Assembly: GCA_947494805.1 (NCBI GenBank)
Contig: CANLWK010000005.1
Location: 62,001-126,000, forward strand
Direction: 5' to 3'
Length of the DNA stretch: 64,000 nucleotides
Origin: an uncultured Croceitalea sp.
GTDB lineage: Bacteria > Bacteroidota > Bacteroidia > Flavobacteriales > Flavobacteriaceae
Part shown: positions 19,301 through 28,315 of the stretch, in pieces
How the letters are laid out: each line of letters starts with the position of its first letter
Numbering within the stretch: the first letter of the stretch is position 1
Made by a program: the position numbers and the translations under genes
The notes under the pieces: generated by a model
The model's database searches: none
Seen by the model: only the letters and a program-made list of their open reading frames with translations
What the model was told of the DNA's origin: nothing

Positions 19301-22300
19301 GTAGATGGCATAACTGTAGGTGATGGCGAATCCGCCCAAATCATTTGATTTTACTGGTACAGTGAAGCTTTTTCTATTTTTTGACAACGTAATGATTTTG
19401 GTGTCCATTACCTTATGGTCTTTCTCAATATGTAGGGTTACATTGAGGTTTTCTGCATTTGATAGCAATGTCACTTTTACCTCGTCGCCAATAGCATACG
19501 AATCTTTGTCCGTTTTAATGTGAAATAGTTGATTGTCGGCCAATGTTTTGTCATTAACACTAAAGAGTGTTGTTTCTAAAACGTCTTTTACTTCTTGACC
19601 AAATTTATCTCTGGTTTCAAGTTCTAAGATGTATTTGCCCGAAAGCCATTTTTTAATGGAACCCAGACTGATTTCTCGTGATTTTTCAGTGTCAAAAGTT
19701 GATTGCCAAACTAGTTTTCCTTTTTCCCATGTTGAGGGGTCATGCTCATTTTTGTACGCATCATGCGGAAACAGCTCTTTGAACTTTGAAGCGCTGAAAC
19801 CAGGATAGTCGGGAGCTTCCCATAACCGTGGGCGAATCACCTTGTCAGGTGCCTTGAGCTTGTACATTTTAACAACGCCTTTTGCAGGTGCAAACTGACC
19901 ATTGAGATTTGTGGTTGAAACGTATACTTTATGGTCTTTACTTTCTTTGTCCAAAAAACTTGATAGGCCCATATTGGCTGTCATGGTATGATACCCAACC
20001 GTTACATAGGTGGTAGCGCTATGGGTCTCCCCATTAATGTCCGTCACATCTGCGGTAACCTCATAGTTGAATGTCGGCATATTTGCTTTACTGACTTTAG
20101 CATCAGGTAAAGCTTTAAAATCAATGGAATAGGCTCCTGATGCGTCGGTTGTGGTCTCCCCATGTGTGATTTCTTGTGGGCTACTATTGTAACCGGGATA
20201 GCCTCTGTAGTACCATCTCGGAAAGAACACAGAACGCTTTACACGATAGGTGACTTTTGCATCCGTGATGTTGCTGCCGGCGTAGGCTCTTGCCTTTCCA
20301 TTCACGGTGACGGTATCATTGACCTTATAACTTTCGGTAATTGATTCAAAAGAGGTTTCGAATTTGGGGCGTTTGTATTCTTCAACCGAAAAATTTGTGT
20401 AGCCATTTAAATTGTATGCCTTGGAGCGTACCTGTAAATAATGTTGACCGGTCAGACCGTTGTTGGGGGTGATAAATTCCCCCGAAAAAGAACCATAGGC
20501 ATTGGTGATGAATTCTTGTTGATGAACCGATTGGCTATTGGCATCAAACAGTTCAACGGTGACACCGACATTGTCTAAAACGACAGATTTGTTTACTCCA
20601 CTTTTGAGCGCAATCCCTTTAAAATATAACGGTTGTCCAGGCCTATAGATACTTCTGTCAGTAAATAGAAAACAAGGGTATGAATCTGTAGGTGCATTAT
20701 TATCGTATCTTCTATAGATATAGTAGTTTTCATAAAACGCTTGCTCGCCATCATGTTTAATAGTAATGTTTACCTCACTCCAATTCTTGCTTCCACTTTC
20801 AATGGATACCGTACCTGTTCTGTCGGTAACCAAGGTTTTGTTCAAACGTTTGTCATTGTAATCTAAGCGGTAACTAAAGTGAAGCTGAGCACCAGTAATG
20901 GGTTTGCCGGTATTTCGGTCTACCACTTGAAAATCGTGAAATGCATCGGTCTGGGTAGTAATCAGGGCAAGATCGGTGACCTGAATTTTATTATAGGCAA
21001 AAGTCTTTGTCTTATCATCATCGTACTGGGCCAGAATGATATAATGCCCGTTTTTGAGAGGCGGTATTGCAATTTCGGTACTGTGGGATTGATAGTCGTT
21101 TTCTGTTTTTAAAGAGACCTCCCACGATTCGATTTCGGACAGTTTTTTGATAAAAGCTAGCTTTTTCTCATCAGGGTACAAGTCTTCAAGTTTGGCCCAT
21201 TCCTTTTGGGTAATGCGGTGTGCGGTAAATTTTAGTTCGTCTATATTTTTATAGGTAACTAACGCCCGAGAAGTTTGCTTAATAGGAATATCAGTTTCAC
21301 TTCTCAAATGCAGGTAAGGCCTTTCTATATCTGACTTTAGTGTTTTGCATTTTTCAGCGCCACGACTTTGAGGATACGTTTTGATGACGTTTTTGCATAG
21401 TGTTATCGCCTCGGCTTTTTTCCATTGGTATTCTTCATTTGTTTTTGCTTGATAGGTATCGCCCTGACCACTTAGAACAGCTGCAACCTCATATTGGTAT
21501 AGGCTTGCGGCGGGTTTGCCTTTGTTGGCGGAAGCGGCATTTTGAAAGACCTCTATTAACTGTTCGGTCTTTTTTTCAAAAACCGCATTTTGGTATATAA
21601 ACCGCAACCGCTCTATATCAACTTCTGCATATGTATATGGTTTTGTTGCGTTGGCATGAAGCATTAACAGCTTTTGATAAATACACAGCGCTTTGGTTTG
21701 TAATGAGGTGCTATCGGTCGTTTCAATGTTCAATTGAACAAATGAGGTTCCATGACAGAGAAGTTGTGGGTCATTGATCTCAAACTTTTCTGCTGGTCTT
21801 GTAATAGCGTTTTCGCTTGTGGAATAGAATGAGAGAGCAGTATGCGCCAAAAGGTCGAAGAGTGTTGGCCTGTAATTGTCTGAATTTTCATATTGATTTA
21901 GAATTTCCTTAAAATCAGCTACCGGTGTTTGTTGTAATACCTTTTCATCTGCCAAAGAGGCTTCAAAATGTAACGTTATTTCGTTAAAAAGCGTAGTCAG
22001 GTCCCAGGTTCTGAAATCTACGGTATCGACTTTTACCTCGGTATTTGTACGGTTGTAAAAGCGATAGCGATTTTGTTGAAAGTACTGCCAGTATAAGTTG
22101 GCCAAATAACTCTCGAGTATATTTTTTGTTGGAGCTTTTGCGGTTTTAATTTCTTGTTTAAAGTCTGCAATGATCTTTAATTGGGCATCTTCTTCTAAGA
22201 TTAGTGCATACTTTGCGATGTAAAGTAGGGACTTAACAGTATGTGCACTATTTTTTTCATTTTTTGCATTTTCAGAAATAGTCATCGCCACCTTTAGGGC

Positions 22301-22432
22301 AGACTTGGTCATATCATCTCTTTCGAGTTTTTTGACCTGCTCCCATAGGGTTTCAAAGGTATCTTTGTGGTTTTGTGATTGTGACATCTGAGCAAATAAA
22401 ATGGTTGCTATTAAAATTGCATAATACTTCAT
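16364..22432 (-). CDS. Alpha-2-macroglobulin-like envelope protein
   Basis: A 2022-residue exported protein with a type I signal peptide (residues 1-20) and no lipobox. Domains: N-terminal helical part (about 20-380), macroglobulin/MG2 beta domains (about 570-1060; FTDRSIYRPGQPLYFKG near 595), a middle segment ending in NLQETAFFFPQLQTD, the A2M domain (about 1260-1420), and the thioester/toroid region with CNEQ at 1477-1480. The Cys and Gln needed for a thioester are present. Bacterial A2Ms are thought to trap attacking proteases. No penicillin-binding partner gene (pbpC) is adjacent. Odd: a segment near residue 1200 reads SSLDEVVTVG, like the TonB-box region of SusC proteins. Confidence 0.9.
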   Translation of the reverse strand: MKYYAILIATILFAQMSQSQNHKDTFETLWEQVKKLERDDMTKSALKVAMTISENAKNEKNSAHTVKSLLYIAKYALILEEDAQLKIIADFKQEIKTAKAPTKNILESYLANLYWQYFQQNRYRFYNRTNTEVKVDTVDFRTWDLTTLFNEITLHFEASLADEKVLQQTPVADFKEILNQYENSDNYRPTLFDLLAHTALSFYSTSENAITRPAEKFEINDPQLLCHGTSFVQLNIETTDSTSLQTKALCIYQKLLMLHANATKPYTYAEVDIERLRFIYQNAVFEKKTEQLIEVFQNAASANKGKPAASLYQYEVAAVLSGQGDTYQAKTNEEYQWKKAEAITLCKNVIKTYPQSRGAEKCKTLKSDIERPYLHLRSETDIPIKQTSRALVTYKNIDELKFTAHRITQKEWAKLEDLYPDEKKLAFIKKLSEIESWEVSLKTENDYQSHSTEIAIPPLKNGHYIILAQYDDDKTKTFAYNKIQVTDLALITTQTDAFHDFQVVDRNTGKPITGAQLHFSYRLDYNDKRLNKTLVTDRTGTVSIESGSKNWSEVNITIKHDGEQAFYENYYIYRRYDNNAPTDSYPCFLFTDRSIYRPGQPLYFKGIALKSGVNKSVVLDNVGVTVELFDANSQSVHQQEFITNAYGSFSGEFITPNNGLTGQHYLQVRSKAYNLNGYTNFSVEEYKRPKFETSFESITESYKVNDTVTVNGKARAYAGSNITDAKVTYRVKRSVFFPRWYYRGYPGYNSSPQEITHGETTTDASGAYSIDFKALPDAKVSKANMPTFNYEVTADVTDINGETHSATTYVTVGYHTMTANMGLSSFLDKESKDHKVYVSTTNLNGQFAPAKGVVKMYKLKAPDKVIRPRLWEAPDYPGFSASKFKELFPHDAYKNEHDPSTWEKGKLVWQSTFDTEKSREISLGSIKKWLSGKYILELETRDKFGQEVKDVLETTLFSVNDKTLADNQLFHIKTDKDSYAIGDEVKVTLLSNAENLNVTLHIEKDHKVMDTKIITLSKNRKSFTVPVKSNDLGGFAITYSYAIYNWAQSGVLNIQVPYPSTDLQIETLTFRDKLQPGTDETWSFKIKGQKGDQVTAEVLASMYDASLNAFRGHSWSFYPISRPGYYSDRRINARRCFTTSTFQTYQDYQSYNHTNPSFDTFNWFGFYFGYGGNYYNNRSRMLRKSAAAPVAGEVLEMEASSLDEVVTVGNGSGSEQFIENKAREDSVPHQQIVDNTDKDNEVQIRKNLQETAFFFPQLQTDKDGHVSFNFTTPEALTKWNLQLLAHTKDLQSSSLRLQTVTQKELMVIPNVPRFLREGDKIIISTKIANLTDKSLSGQAQLLLFDAITGKDISKDLLLENAIKTAFKVDSLNNTQVSWQLQIPERIQAVQYKVIAKAGNYSDGEQSALPVLTNRMLVTETLPMWVRSNKTKQFTLNKLKNVSSPSLKHHKLTLEITSNPAWYAVQALPYLMEYPYECNEQTFSKYYANTLASHIANSNPKIREVFNLWANSEALTSNLEKNEELKSLLIQETPWLRDAQSESEQKKRIALLFNLNKMKNEQATALNKLERNQKSSGAWAWFNGGPDNRFITQHILTGLGHITKLGASSSSTDTKSMVKKAMRYLDDEFVKEYEYMKKYTSDINKDHLSQTQLHYLYMRSFFSDIKTSNKVDKVIAYYKGQAQKYWMNKSLYAKGLLALVLYRMEDAKTSTKILKALEENSIVSEELGMYWKENTSSWYWYQAPIETQALLIEAFSEIRSADVETTDNLKIWLLKNKQTNQWKTTKATTDAIYALLLQGSDWLSVTDAVAVLVGGNAIEPSKLEDVKVEAGTGYYKTSWNGAEVQSKMADIEISKKGDGIAWGALYWQYFEDLDKITPAETPLKLKKKLFLKKNTNTGEQITEVTEKTKLAVGDLVRVRIELRVDRAMEFVHMKDMRAAGLEPINVLSRYKWQDGLGYYEATKDASTNFFFDYLPKGVYVFEYDLRANNAGDFSNGITTIQSMYAPEFSSHSEGIRVSVENGE

Positions 22433-22479
22433 GACATGCGTGTTAGGCTATACACCAGAACCAAATGGTGAATATGTTT

Positions 22480-22506
22480 CAAAGTTACATACAAAGATGC
22501 CGCCAA
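22480..22506 (-). promoter_or_regulatory. Candidate promoter of the A2M gene
   Basis: On the minus strand TTG (22506-22504) and TAACTTTG (22487-22480) are separated by 16 bp, close to the usual Bacteroidota arrangement. The leader to the ATG at 22432 would be about 40 nt. Confidence 0.45.
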
Positions 22507-22561
22507 AAACCACTGAAAACCATGAAAAGTGAGTAAACGGTCAATATGGATGAGGGAACGG

Positions 22562-23347
22562 TTAAAGCGATTTTAGCAATCCGCCGTCAATTGGTATGTT
22601 GGTTCCATTGATGTACGCTGCCTTGTTCGAAGCTAGAAAAGTGACCAAAAAGGCATACTCTTCGGGCTTTCCAATACGTTTGGCGGGAACACTCTGTTCC
22701 ATGGCTTTGCGAACTTCTTTCTCAGAAATCCCCATTTTTTCTGCTTTTTTAACGTTGAGCTGGGCAATGCGTTCTGTATCAAAATACCCCGTCAATACAC
22801 TGTTTACGGTAATTCCATCTTGAGCCACGTCAATAGCCAAACCCTTTGCCCAAGTGACCACAGCGGCCCGAATGGTATTTGATAGTGCCAAATAGTTTAA
22901 GGGTTCTTTTACAGATATAGAGGCCACATTGATAATACGGCCCCATTGTTGCTTTTGCATATAAGGTACTGCCAGTTCAGTGGTCAACACAACAGATTTG
23001 AATAAAATGTCAAATGCGTTTTGATAATCATCGACCTGTTTTTCAAGTGCGCCGCCTGCTTCTGGGCCTTGGGTGTTGTTTACCAGAATATCGATTGTAT
23101 TGACCTTAAAGAATTCTTCAATAACCATCTTGTACGCTTCATAATTGGTAAAATCAACGACTAAATATTGATGTTGTTGGTTACCGTTCTTTGGAAGTTT
23201 TTCAAGAATAGCCTTCATTTTATCCGAACTCCGCGCCATGAGGGTAACACTTGCACCACTTGCGGCCAATTGTTGCGCAATAGCTTTACCAATACCCCGA
23301 CTACTACCTCCAATAAGCGCTCTTTTACCGGTTAAATCAATATTCAC
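22562..23347 (-). CDS. SDR family oxidoreductase with atypical active site
   Basis: A 261-residue short-chain dehydrogenase. The NAD(P) loop GGSSRGIG is at 13-20, LVNNTQG near residue 88 replaces NNAG, and the C-terminus has NGTNIPIDGG. The usual YxxxK pair is not conserved: the segment after the catalytic Ser region reads EPLNYLALSNTIRAA, with Ser where Lys is expected. This matches a known ketoacyl-reductase-like SDR subgroup that lacks the standard tetrad, so the reaction is uncertain. It lies 29 bp after the cupin gene and probably shares its transcript. Confidence 0.85.
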   Translation of the reverse strand: MNIDLTGKRALIGGSSRGIGKAIAQQLAASGASVTLMARSSDKMKAILEKLPKNGNQQHQYLVVDFTNYEAYKMVIEEFFKVNTIDILVNNTQGPEAGGALEKQVDDYQNAFDILFKSVVLTTELAVPYMQKQQWGRIINVASISVKEPLNYLALSNTIRAAVVTWAKGLAIDVAQDGITVNSVLTGYFDTERIAQLNVKKAEKMGISEKEVRKAMEQSVPAKRIGKPEEYAFLVTFLASNKAAYINGTNIPIDGGLLKSL

Positions 23348-23376
23348 TGTATCTTTTTTTACTACTCATAAACCAC

Positions 23377-23688
23377 TTATTTGTACTCTTCCCTTACGGG
23401 GCTGAACACATCCATCAATTTACATGCTGTCAATGCTTTTCCGGCATGAGGGGTATTTGAAGGAATAACGACAACATCACCAGTACTATAGGTTTGGGTC
23501 GCACCATTTAAGGTAAATTCAAAAGTACCTTCGACCACATGCATTATCTGTTCATGAATATGTTGGTGTTCAGGTACTTCTGCACCTTTTTCAACAGTCC
23601 AAAATGCCCAGCTCATGCTATTTGCATGTACCATTTTGCCATGGTAGCCCGGCATAATTTCTTTTGAAGGAATCTCAGATAAGTTCAT
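23377..23688 (-). CDS. Small cupin-domain protein
   Basis: A 103-residue single cupin. The two metal motifs are visible: PEHQHIHEQIMHVVEG (residues about 36-51) and GDVVVIPSNTPHAG (about 69-82), giving a His-rich site able to bind a metal. Such proteins act as isomerases, dioxygenases or sugar-binding sensors; the substrate cannot be read from the sequence. It is first in a two-gene leftward unit with the SDR gene, which suggests a joint small-molecule pathway. Confidence 0.88.
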   Translation of the reverse strand: MNLSEIPSKEIMPGYHGKMVHANSMSWAFWTVEKGAEVPEHQHIHEQIMHVVEGTFEFTLNGATQTYSTGDVVVIPSNTPHAGKALTACKLMDVFSPVREEYK

Positions 23689-23743
23689 GATTTTTCTTTA
23701 TACCAAGATAGTAAGAATAACAAAAAGAATTTTGAGCATTGTC

Positions 23744-23751
23744 TATCTTTG
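23744..23751 (+). promoter_or_regulatory. Candidate -7 box for mpl
   Basis: TATCTTTG matches TAnnTTTG and lies 17 bp before the mpl ATG at 23769, implying a very short leader. No TTG at standard spacing upstream. Confidence 0.35.
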
Positions 23752-23768
23752 ACATGAAGTTGTAAACT

Positions 23769-25124
23769 ATGAACATACATTTTATCGCCATTGGCGGCGC
23801 AGCAATGCATAACTTGGCCTTAGCCCTAAACCATAAAGGATATCAAGTAACGGGCAGTGATGATATTATTTATGAACCCTCTAAAAGCAGGTTGGCCGCA
23901 AAAGGTCTCTTACCAAAATCTTTCGGCTGGTTTTCAGAAAACATACATTCAGATTTAGATGCCATAATATTGGGTATGCATGCCAAGCCTGATAATCTTG
24001 AATTGCTCAGGGCGCAAGAATTAGGGCTCAAGATTTACTCTTATCCTGAATTCTTATATGAGCAATCAAAGCATAAAACAAGGGTTGTCATTGGTGGTAG
24101 CCATGGTAAAACAACCATCACTTCAATGATTCTTCATGTTTTGAACTATCAGGGAATCGAAGTGGACTATATGGTCGGCGCCCAGCTAGATGGTTTTGAC
24201 CGTATGGTACATTTGACAGAGAGTAATGATTTTATTGTGTTAGAAGGTGATGAGTATTTGTCCTCTCCAATAGATTTACGCCCAAAGTTTCATCTGTACC
24301 GACCCAATATTGCCCTTTTAAGCGGTATCGCTTGGGACCATATCAATGTGTTTCCAACTTATGAAAACTATGTGGAGCAGTTTCAAGTCTTTGTCGATAG
24401 CATTGTCAAAGGGGGCAGTATTACTTACAACGAAGAAGATGGTGAACTAAAGCGCATAGTTGAAGCTTCTGAGAACACAATCCGTAAATTTCCATATCAA
24501 ACACCAGAGTATGTGGTTGAAAACGGAAATACTTTTTTAACAACACCAGACGGGGCTATGCCCATTGAGGTTTTTGGTAAGCACAATTTAAATAATTTGG
24601 CAGGTGCCAAATGGATTTGCCAACAGATGGGCGTTGATGAAGAAGATTTTTATGAAGCTATTGCTACATTTAAAGGAGCCTCAAAACGAATGGAAAAAAT
24701 CGCTGAAACGGGCAATAGTGTAGCTTTCAAAGATTTTGCCCACTCACCCAGTAAAGTTTCTGCCACTACAGCAGCCGTGAAAGAGCAATATCCAGACAGA
24801 AAATTGATCGCTTGTTTAGAACTACATACCTATAGCAGTTTTAATGCCGAGTTTTTAAAAGAGTACCGAAACAGCTTAAATGCTGCCGATGAGGCCATTG
24901 TCTTTTATTTGCCTGAATCGGTCGCCATTAAAAAACTTAAAGAAGTTACTCCAGATCAGATAGCGGAGGCTTTTCAAAGAAAAGATTTACAGATTTTTAC
25001 AGATTCAGCTTCATTTAAGAGTTTTATTGAGACACAAGAATATCAAAATACCACCCTGCTCTTAATGAGTTCTGGCAACTACGGAGGACTGAATTTTGAT
25101 GATGTGAAAGGCATGTTTTCTTAG
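23769..25124 (+). CDS. mpl: UDP-N-acetylmuramate:L-Ala-gamma-D-Glu-meso-Dap ligase (Mpl)
   Basis: A 451-residue Mur ligase that recycles murein tripeptide by joining it to UDP-MurNAc. The N-terminal Rossmann motif IGGAAMHNLA (MurC would have GIGGxGM) and ATP loop GSHGKTT (110-116) are visible, followed by EGDEYLSS and the C-terminal domain with KDFAHSPSK. The GGAAMHNLA variant and the length favour Mpl over MurC. Stand-alone gene transcribed from the intergenic gap beside the cupin/SDR pair. Confidence 0.9.
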   Translation: MNIHFIAIGGAAMHNLALALNHKGYQVTGSDDIIYEPSKSRLAAKGLLPKSFGWFSENIHSDLDAIILGMHAKPDNLELLRAQELGLKIYSYPEFLYEQSKHKTRVVIGGSHGKTTITSMILHVLNYQGIEVDYMVGAQLDGFDRMVHLTESNDFIVLEGDEYLSSPIDLRPKFHLYRPNIALLSGIAWDHINVFPTYENYVEQFQVFVDSIVKGGSITYNEEDGELKRIVEASENTIRKFPYQTPEYVVENGNTFLTTPDGAMPIEVFGKHNLNNLAGAKWICQQMGVDEEDFYEAIATFKGASKRMEKIAETGNSVAFKDFAHSPSKVSATTAAVKEQYPDRKLIACLELHTYSSFNAEFLKEYRNSLNAADEAIVFYLPESVAIKKLKEVTPDQIAEAFQRKDLQIFTDSASFKSFIETQEYQNTTLLLMSSGNYGGLNFDDVKGMFS

Positions 25125-25255
25125 GCTTTGGAAGGTTTTTTTCAAGCTTGTCCACTTGATTTTACATTTCATCGAATATTGGAAATTTCCATCAAAAAAC
25201 GATAATAAATGTTGATTTATAGCGTTTTAAACACGCTTTGTCCCAATATCAAAAT

Positions 25256-27490
25256 ATGTCCAAGAACCTACTTATACTCATTTTTGGTGTCCTACTTTTA
25301 CCTCTCTTGGGGTATGGCCAGAATTCATTCAATTCATTCAATTTGCCGGATGATGCCTCTGCTGAAGAAGTAAATGTGGCTTTAGATAGTCTTGAGGCCA
25401 AAATGATCCGTGAATTTTACAAGCACAACTATTTGGAAATTGTAAAGTATAGCGATACAGCTTATGCTTTAACAGATAGGGTTAAAGACACAAAACGACA
25501 TTTTAGGATCTCAAGATATCTTGGCAGTACATTTCTTAGAATGGGAGATACGACAAGGTCAAAAAAAATCTTCTCGAATTCTCTCAGAAAAGCAAAAAAA
25601 CACAACGATTCTTCTCTAATAATGCTTGCCATATCAGATTTGGGGAACTTTTATAGCGAAACAGGAAATAAAAAAAAGGCGGCTACATGCTACAAAGATG
25701 CGCTAAAAATCATCAAAGAAACACCAGAAAATTTAAGGCAACTTTGCATATTACATTATAATCTCTCTGAACTTTATTTAGATGAGAACAATGTGCTTTT
25801 AGCTGAAAGCCATACCAAAGAATTGAAGAAGTATGTTTTAGAAGCGAAATTACCATTGTTGAAATCAGGGTACTATTTGTCTAAAGGCCGGTTGCACGTT
25901 TTACGAAACAAGCCTGACGAAGCCATTGAAGCATTTATAAGAAACATTGACTTGGCCAAAAAGCATGATTTTGTAGATGGTGTGATTGATGGTTATGAAG
26001 GCTATCTGCAGGCGTTGACACAAAAAGAGAACTATAAAAAAGCCTATGAGATCAAACAAAAATTAGACGAGTACATTGATGAAAGGGCTGAGGTAGAACA
26101 GGCAGCGGCGATCAACGAGGTGACCGCACGAATGAATGTTGAGCAGTATAAGCAAGAGCTTAAGGCAAAAAATTTAGAGAATGAGATCAATAGACAAAAG
26201 GCGGAAAGAAACAAAATCATAGTTTATATCACTATTGGTGCATCATTGATTTTGACCATCTTCTTAATTTCGACACTTATTTCAATTAGAAACCGAAAAA
26301 AACTGGTTAAAAGTCTACGCGAGCGCAACTTTCAGTTTCTTGAGGCTAAAAAGAAAGCCGAAGAACTGTCTAATGTAAAGACCAATTTCTTATCGGCCAT
26401 CAGTCATGAATTACGGACTCCTTTATACGGCATTATCGGAATCGCATCGATTCTGAAAGAAGACGTCAAATTACAAAAGCACAAAGAAGATATAAGTTCC
26501 CTTAAATTCTCAGCAGATTATCTTTTGTCAATGGTAAATGACCTGCTGTTTTTGAATAAACTGGAAGTCTTTAAAAATGAAAAGTTAGAATGCCAGCCTT
26601 TTAAACTACGTGAATTGGTGAAAAATATTGTCAATTCTTTAGAGTTTATGAGGGCTAAGAACAACAATGTTTTTGAAATCAATATTGATGAAAATGTACC
26701 AAGCTTTCTAAAGGGAGACTACGTAAAGCTCTCTCAAATACTTATGAATTTGATAGGCAACGCTTGTAAGTTTACCGAAGAGGGAACTGTCAGGGTTCAT
26801 ATTGATGTGACAACGCTGAACGAACATAGTACAGATTTACATTTTTGTATTGCTGACAACGGTGTGGGTATTTCAAAAGAAAAGCAGAGCGTAATCTTTG
26901 AAGAGTTTACACAAGATACTTCTATTACCAATTTTCAAGGTACTGGTCTCGGTCTTGCAATTGTGAAGAAACTATTGGATATCCATAATGCGCCAATTGA
27001 ATTGAAAAGTGAAAAAAATGTAGGTACGGAGTTCAGTTTTTGCATTCAATATGAGATAGCCGCAGCTGCAGAATTTGAGGTAGTGAAAAAGCATCATATT
27101 GTGGACAAACATGTTGAAGGTAGCCATATCTTGATTGTAGATGACAACAGAATCAATAGGATGGTCACAAGAAAACTACTTGAACGAAATAGTTATATCT
27201 GCTCTACGGCTACCAATGGTCAAGAAGCGGTTGACCTCGTGCGCAACGAGATTTTTGATATGATTCTTATGGATGTCAATATGCCTGTTTTAGGTGGATT
27301 AGAGGCAACTTCAATAATTCGCGAATTCAATACTACGGTACCGATTATTGCATTGACGGCCATAGATCCAGTTCAGTTGGGTAAGGATATTCATAGTATC
27401 GGCGTAAATGATGCTATTATCAAACCTTATGAAGTATCCGACTTTTTAGATACCATAAAGCAGAACCTTGTGTCTACAATGAAGGTTTAG
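25256..27490 (+). CDS. TPR hybrid sensor histidine kinase/response regulator
   Basis: Starting at ATG 25256 (an in-frame TTG lies at 25238) gives 744 residues with a signal peptide ending GYGQ. Residues about 25-290 are TPR repeats in the periplasm, then a coiled coil, one membrane helix (about 320-343, IIVYITIGASLILTIFL), HisKA with His384 (SAISHELRTP), HATPase (LIGNACKFTEEG, DNGVGISK, GTGLGLAI) and a receiver domain with Asp673 (MDVNMPVLGG). There is no DNA-binding domain, so the output is by phosphotransfer or protein contact. Monocistronic; the ligand is unknown. Confidence 0.92.
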   Translation: MSKNLLILIFGVLLLPLLGYGQNSFNSFNLPDDASAEEVNVALDSLEAKMIREFYKHNYLEIVKYSDTAYALTDRVKDTKRHFRISRYLGSTFLRMGDTTRSKKIFSNSLRKAKKHNDSSLIMLAISDLGNFYSETGNKKKAATCYKDALKIIKETPENLRQLCILHYNLSELYLDENNVLLAESHTKELKKYVLEAKLPLLKSGYYLSKGRLHVLRNKPDEAIEAFIRNIDLAKKHDFVDGVIDGYEGYLQALTQKENYKKAYEIKQKLDEYIDERAEVEQAAAINEVTARMNVEQYKQELKAKNLENEINRQKAERNKIIVYITIGASLILTIFLISTLISIRNRKKLVKSLRERNFQFLEAKKKAEELSNVKTNFLSAISHELRTPLYGIIGIASILKEDVKLQKHKEDISSLKFSADYLLSMVNDLLFLNKLEVFKNEKLECQPFKLRELVKNIVNSLEFMRAKNNNVFEINIDENVPSFLKGDYVKLSQILMNLIGNACKFTEEGTVRVHIDVTTLNEHSTDLHFCIADNGVGISKEKQSVIFEEFTQDTSITNFQGTGLGLAIVKKLLDIHNAPIELKSEKNVGTEFSFCIQYEIAAAAEFEVVKKHHIVDKHVEGSHILIVDDNRINRMVTRKLLERNSYICSTATNGQEAVDLVRNEIFDMILMDVNMPVLGGLEATSIIREFNTTVPIIALTAIDPVQLGKDIHSIGVNDAIIKPYEVSDFLDTIKQNLVSTMKV

Positions 27491-27555
27491 TCAGCAAATG
27501 AATATGATGGTTTAAGAAGTCTGATATAAAATAATTTGTTCATTATCTTTAGCGG

Positions 27556-28254
27556 ATGCAGGAAAAACAAAGTTCCTTATCCATTAAGAACTGGTCAGAT
27601 GATGACAAACCCCGCGAGAAGTTGCTGCAAAAAGGGCGTTCAGTTTTGTCAGATGCCGAGTTAGTAGCGATTCTGATAGGCTCGGGCAATCGAAATGAAA
27701 GTGCGGTTGAACTATCTAAACGAATACTCGCTTCTGTAGGCCACAATCTAAACGAACTCGGAAAACTGTCGGTAAAACAACTGATGCAGTTTCATGGTAT
27801 AGGTGAAGCGAAAGCAGTCAGTATTGCGGCAGCTTTAGAAGTAGGTAGAAGGCGTAGGGGAGAAGAAGCGAAAAAAATTGAAAAAATAACTTGCAGCAAA
27901 GATGCATTTGAGCTTTTGCAACCTCTCATTGCTGAACTTCCCCATGAAGAATTTTGGATTCTCTATTTAAACAATTCCAATAAAGTGCTCCATAAAGAAC
28001 AATTGAGCAAAGGCGGAATGACCGGTACTTTGGTAGATGTGCGCCTAGTTTTAAAACATGCCCTGCAACATGGTGCGGTAGGTCTTATTTTGGCCCATAA
28101 CCACCCATCTGATACCTTACAACCAAGTCAAGCTGATAAGCATATAACACAAAAGTTGAAAACAGCTGGGGAGGCCCTGGATATTAAGGTGCTCGATCAT
28201 CTAATTATTACCTCAAGTTCTTATTATAGCTTTGCCGACAATGGGATGCATTAA
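27556..28254 (+). CDS. radC: RadC family JAB/MPN-domain protein
   Basis: A 232-residue protein with an N-terminal helix-hairpin-helix-like part (residues 20-95) and a C-terminal JAB1/MPN domain. The metal motif HNHPSD is at 181-186. RadC was named for DNA repair, but that role is in doubt, and the fold is that of a metal-dependent isopeptidase or nuclease-like enzyme. First of six rightward genes (27556-33155) with gaps of 61 bp or less. Confidence 0.95.
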   Translation: MQEKQSSLSIKNWSDDDKPREKLLQKGRSVLSDAELVAILIGSGNRNESAVELSKRILASVGHNLNELGKLSVKQLMQFHGIGEAKAVSIAAALEVGRRRRGEEAKKIEKITCSKDAFELLQPLIAELPHEEFWILYLNNSNKVLHKEQLSKGGMTGTLVDVRLVLKHALQHGAVGLILAHNHPSDTLQPSQADKHITQKLKTAGEALDIKVLDHLIITSSSYYSFADNGMH

Positions 28255-28315
28255 AATGTCATTATTCGTCTATTTTTAGAACAAGTAATTTGTATTTTTA
28301 GAGTTTACACGATAC

